This document shows, piece after piece, positions 13,913 through 15,163 of a stretch of DNA of 15,163 bases. The stretch lies in contig PKQY01000045.1 in NCBI GenBank assembly GCA_017577895.1, forward strand, positions 1-15,163. Direction: 5' to 3'. This stretch comes from Bacillota bacterium. Its GTDB lineage: Bacteria; Bacillota; Bacilli; ZCTH02-B2. Position 1 is the stretch's first letter. Every line of letters begins with the position of its first letter. Both the position numbers and the translations under genes were made by a program. Below the pieces are notes generated by a model. It made no database searches, was not told the origin of the DNA, and saw only the letters and a program-made list of their open reading frames with translations.

Positions 13913-15163
13913 GCTGGAGGCACCTTGGTTCCGTCCCGAGACGGAACGGATCATCCGCCTTTTTTTTGACGATGCGGAAATTGTATTCCAAGCGGCTTCC
14001 CCGGCAGGGGGGAATGGATTTTCCGAGGGGGATGCGGGGACGGAGCCGGTGATGACGGATGCGGCGGACATCTTGCCTGCGGCCGACAGCTCGGAAACGC
14101 CCGACCCGGAAACGCCCGAATTGATGGTCACGTTGGTCGTCGAACGGCAGGACAACGGGGCGTGGGCGACCGTGAGATTAGCCGATGCCGCAGGTCGGAC
14201 GCTCCAACACCGGGCGGCACGGCCGCTTTCCGGAACTTCGACGAGGGAGCGAACGGCAGAACCGGAGGAAGAACCGGCAGCGGCCCCTTCGCCATCTGCC
14301 GGTTGGAAACGTCCGTTCCAAGTGGCGCTGCTGGAGGCCCTCAGCCAATGGACCGGCCTAAAGCAGCCGTGGGGCGTGTTGACCGGCGTGCGGCCGGTGA
14401 AGTTGTTTCACCGTTATTTGGAACAGGGGGAGCCGCGGGAGCGCATTGCCCAAGAGCTGGAAGAACAGTTTTTGATCGCGCCGGAAAAAATTCGCCTGAT
14501 GGATCAGATCACCCGCCGCCAATTGGAGGTCATGCCCGATTTGTACGAACTGGGGCAGGAAGTGAGCATTTACGTCGGCATTCCGTTTTGCCCGACCAAA
14601 TGCGCCTACTGTACCTTTCCGGCCTATTCCATTCAGGGGCGGGACGCATCCGTCGAGGCGTTTTTGCAAGGGCTGCACGAGGAAATCGCCCGGATAGGGG
14701 AGTGGCTGTTGGCGCGGGGCTTCGGCGTGACCACCGTCTACGTCGGCGGCGGCACCCCCACCAGCATTTCGGCGGAACAGTTGGACGCCTTGCTCGGCCA
14801 CATGGCGCGCCATTTGCCCCACCGCCACCGATGGCGGGAGTGGACCGTGGAAGCCGGGCGGCCGGACACCATCACGCCGGAAAAATTGGACGTCATCAAA
14901 CAGTGGGGCGTCGACCGCATCAGCATCAACCCCCAGTCGTTTACTCAGGCGACGTTGGAGGCCATCGGCCGGCACCACACCATCGAAGAGACGTTGGCGG
15001 CGTATGCTTTAGCCCGGCAAATGGGGATGGCCAACATCAACATGGATTTGATCATCGGCTTGCCGGGCGAAGGCATCGAGACGTTCCGGCATTCCTTGGA
15101 ACAAGTGGGCCGGTTGCGCCCCGAGTCGTTGACGGTGCACACGTTGTCCTTCAAGCGGGCGTC
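13884..15163 (+). CDS. hemZ: HemZ-type radical SAM protein (coproporphyrinogen III oxidase-like), partial
   Basis: This gene is open at the right edge; 426 residues are visible of about 500. IPFCPTKCAYCTFPAYSIQG holds the radical SAM cluster Cys236, Cys240, Cys243; VGGGTPTS (287-294) and EAGRPDT (323-329) bind SAM, and INMDLIIGLPGEG follows. These agree closely with B. subtilis HemZ, an oxygen-independent coproporphyrinogen III oxidase-like protein whose exact role is debated. The N-terminal domain is interrupted by two acidic Ala/Pro/Glu-rich stretches (about 38-79 and 113-141) absent from the Bacillus protein. The ATG at 13884 has AAGGGGGG upstream and lies 29 bases inside ywiB. It occupies the place where argS usually follows ywiB. 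Confidence 0.9.
   Translation, partial: MRIVVWHNHELEAPWFRPETERIIRLFFDDAEIVFQAASPAGGNGFSEGDAGTEPVMTDAADILPAADSSETPDPETPELMVTLVVERQDNGAWATVRLADAAGRTLQHRAARPLSGTSTRERTAEPEEEPAAAPSPSAGWKRPFQVALLEALSQWTGLKQPWGVLTGVRPVKLFHRYLEQGEPRERIAQELEEQFLIAPEKIRLMDQITRRQLEVMPDLYELGQEVSIYVGIPFCPTKCAYCTFPAYSIQGRDASVEAFLQGLHEEIARIGEWLLARGFGVTTVYVGGGTPTSISAEQLDALLGHMARHLPHRHRWREWTVEAGRPDTITPEKLDVIKQWGVDRISINPQSFTQATLEAIGRHHTIEETLAAYALARQMGMANINMDLIIGLPGEGIETFRHSLEQVGRLRPESLTVHTLSFKRA

Overview
The window is GC-rich, densely packed bacterial DNA, very probably from a spore-forming, menaquinone-type Firmicute of the order Bacillales, perhaps a thermophile. Three things point there. Most starts have strong AGGAGG-type ribosome sites, several on GTG codons. 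The right half carries the Bacillus block ywhD - pbpG - speE - speB - ywiB. Recognisable Bacillus-type YkkC/YkkD and HemZ proteins are also present. The species cannot be named from the sequence alone.

Left region (1-3570, minus strand): one tightly spaced run of five genes, transcribed right to left. It reads nucleosidase-like protein, spore-photoproduct-lyase (SPL)-like radical SAM protein, short-chain dehydrogenase, ykkC, ykkD, and ends at a strong hairpin terminator at 8-43. The SPL homologue keeps its iron-sulphur cysteines but lacks the hydrogen-donor cysteine of true SPL. Its partner keeps the acidic residues of 5'-methylthioadenosine-type nucleosidases. The pair may be a radical SAM enzyme with its own by-product-clearing nucleosidase.

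Middle-left (3570-6480, plus strand): a divergent intergenic region with an extended -10 promoter leads into an amidase and an NADPH:quinone-oxidoreductase-type dehydrogenase, closed by a terminator at 6421-6477. The terminator is embedded in the 3' end of a convergent small membrane-anchored zinc-ribbon gene.

Middle (6480-9380): an AT-rich divergent region with a perfect tandem 15-bp repeat separates the zinc-ribbon gene from a 593-residue membrane protein. That protein fuses a degenerate GGDEF domain to a histidine kinase whose phospho-acceptor box is intact but whose ATP-binding boxes are eroded. No response regulator lies nearby. ywhD follows.

Right (9380-15163): the class A penicillin-binding protein pbpG lies on the minus strand, convergent with ywhD across a perfect 17-bp stem terminator. 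A possible forespore (sigma-G/F type) promoter precedes it. Divergently, speE, speB, ywiB and hemZ form a compact plus-strand operon for spermidine synthesis plus a haem-type radical SAM enzyme. hemZ runs off the window.

No gene-free stretch exceeds 300 bases. The largest gaps are 3570-3865, 6688-6931, 11450-11633 and 6314-6462. No rRNA, tRNA, CRISPR array, insertion sequence or phage gene was seen.
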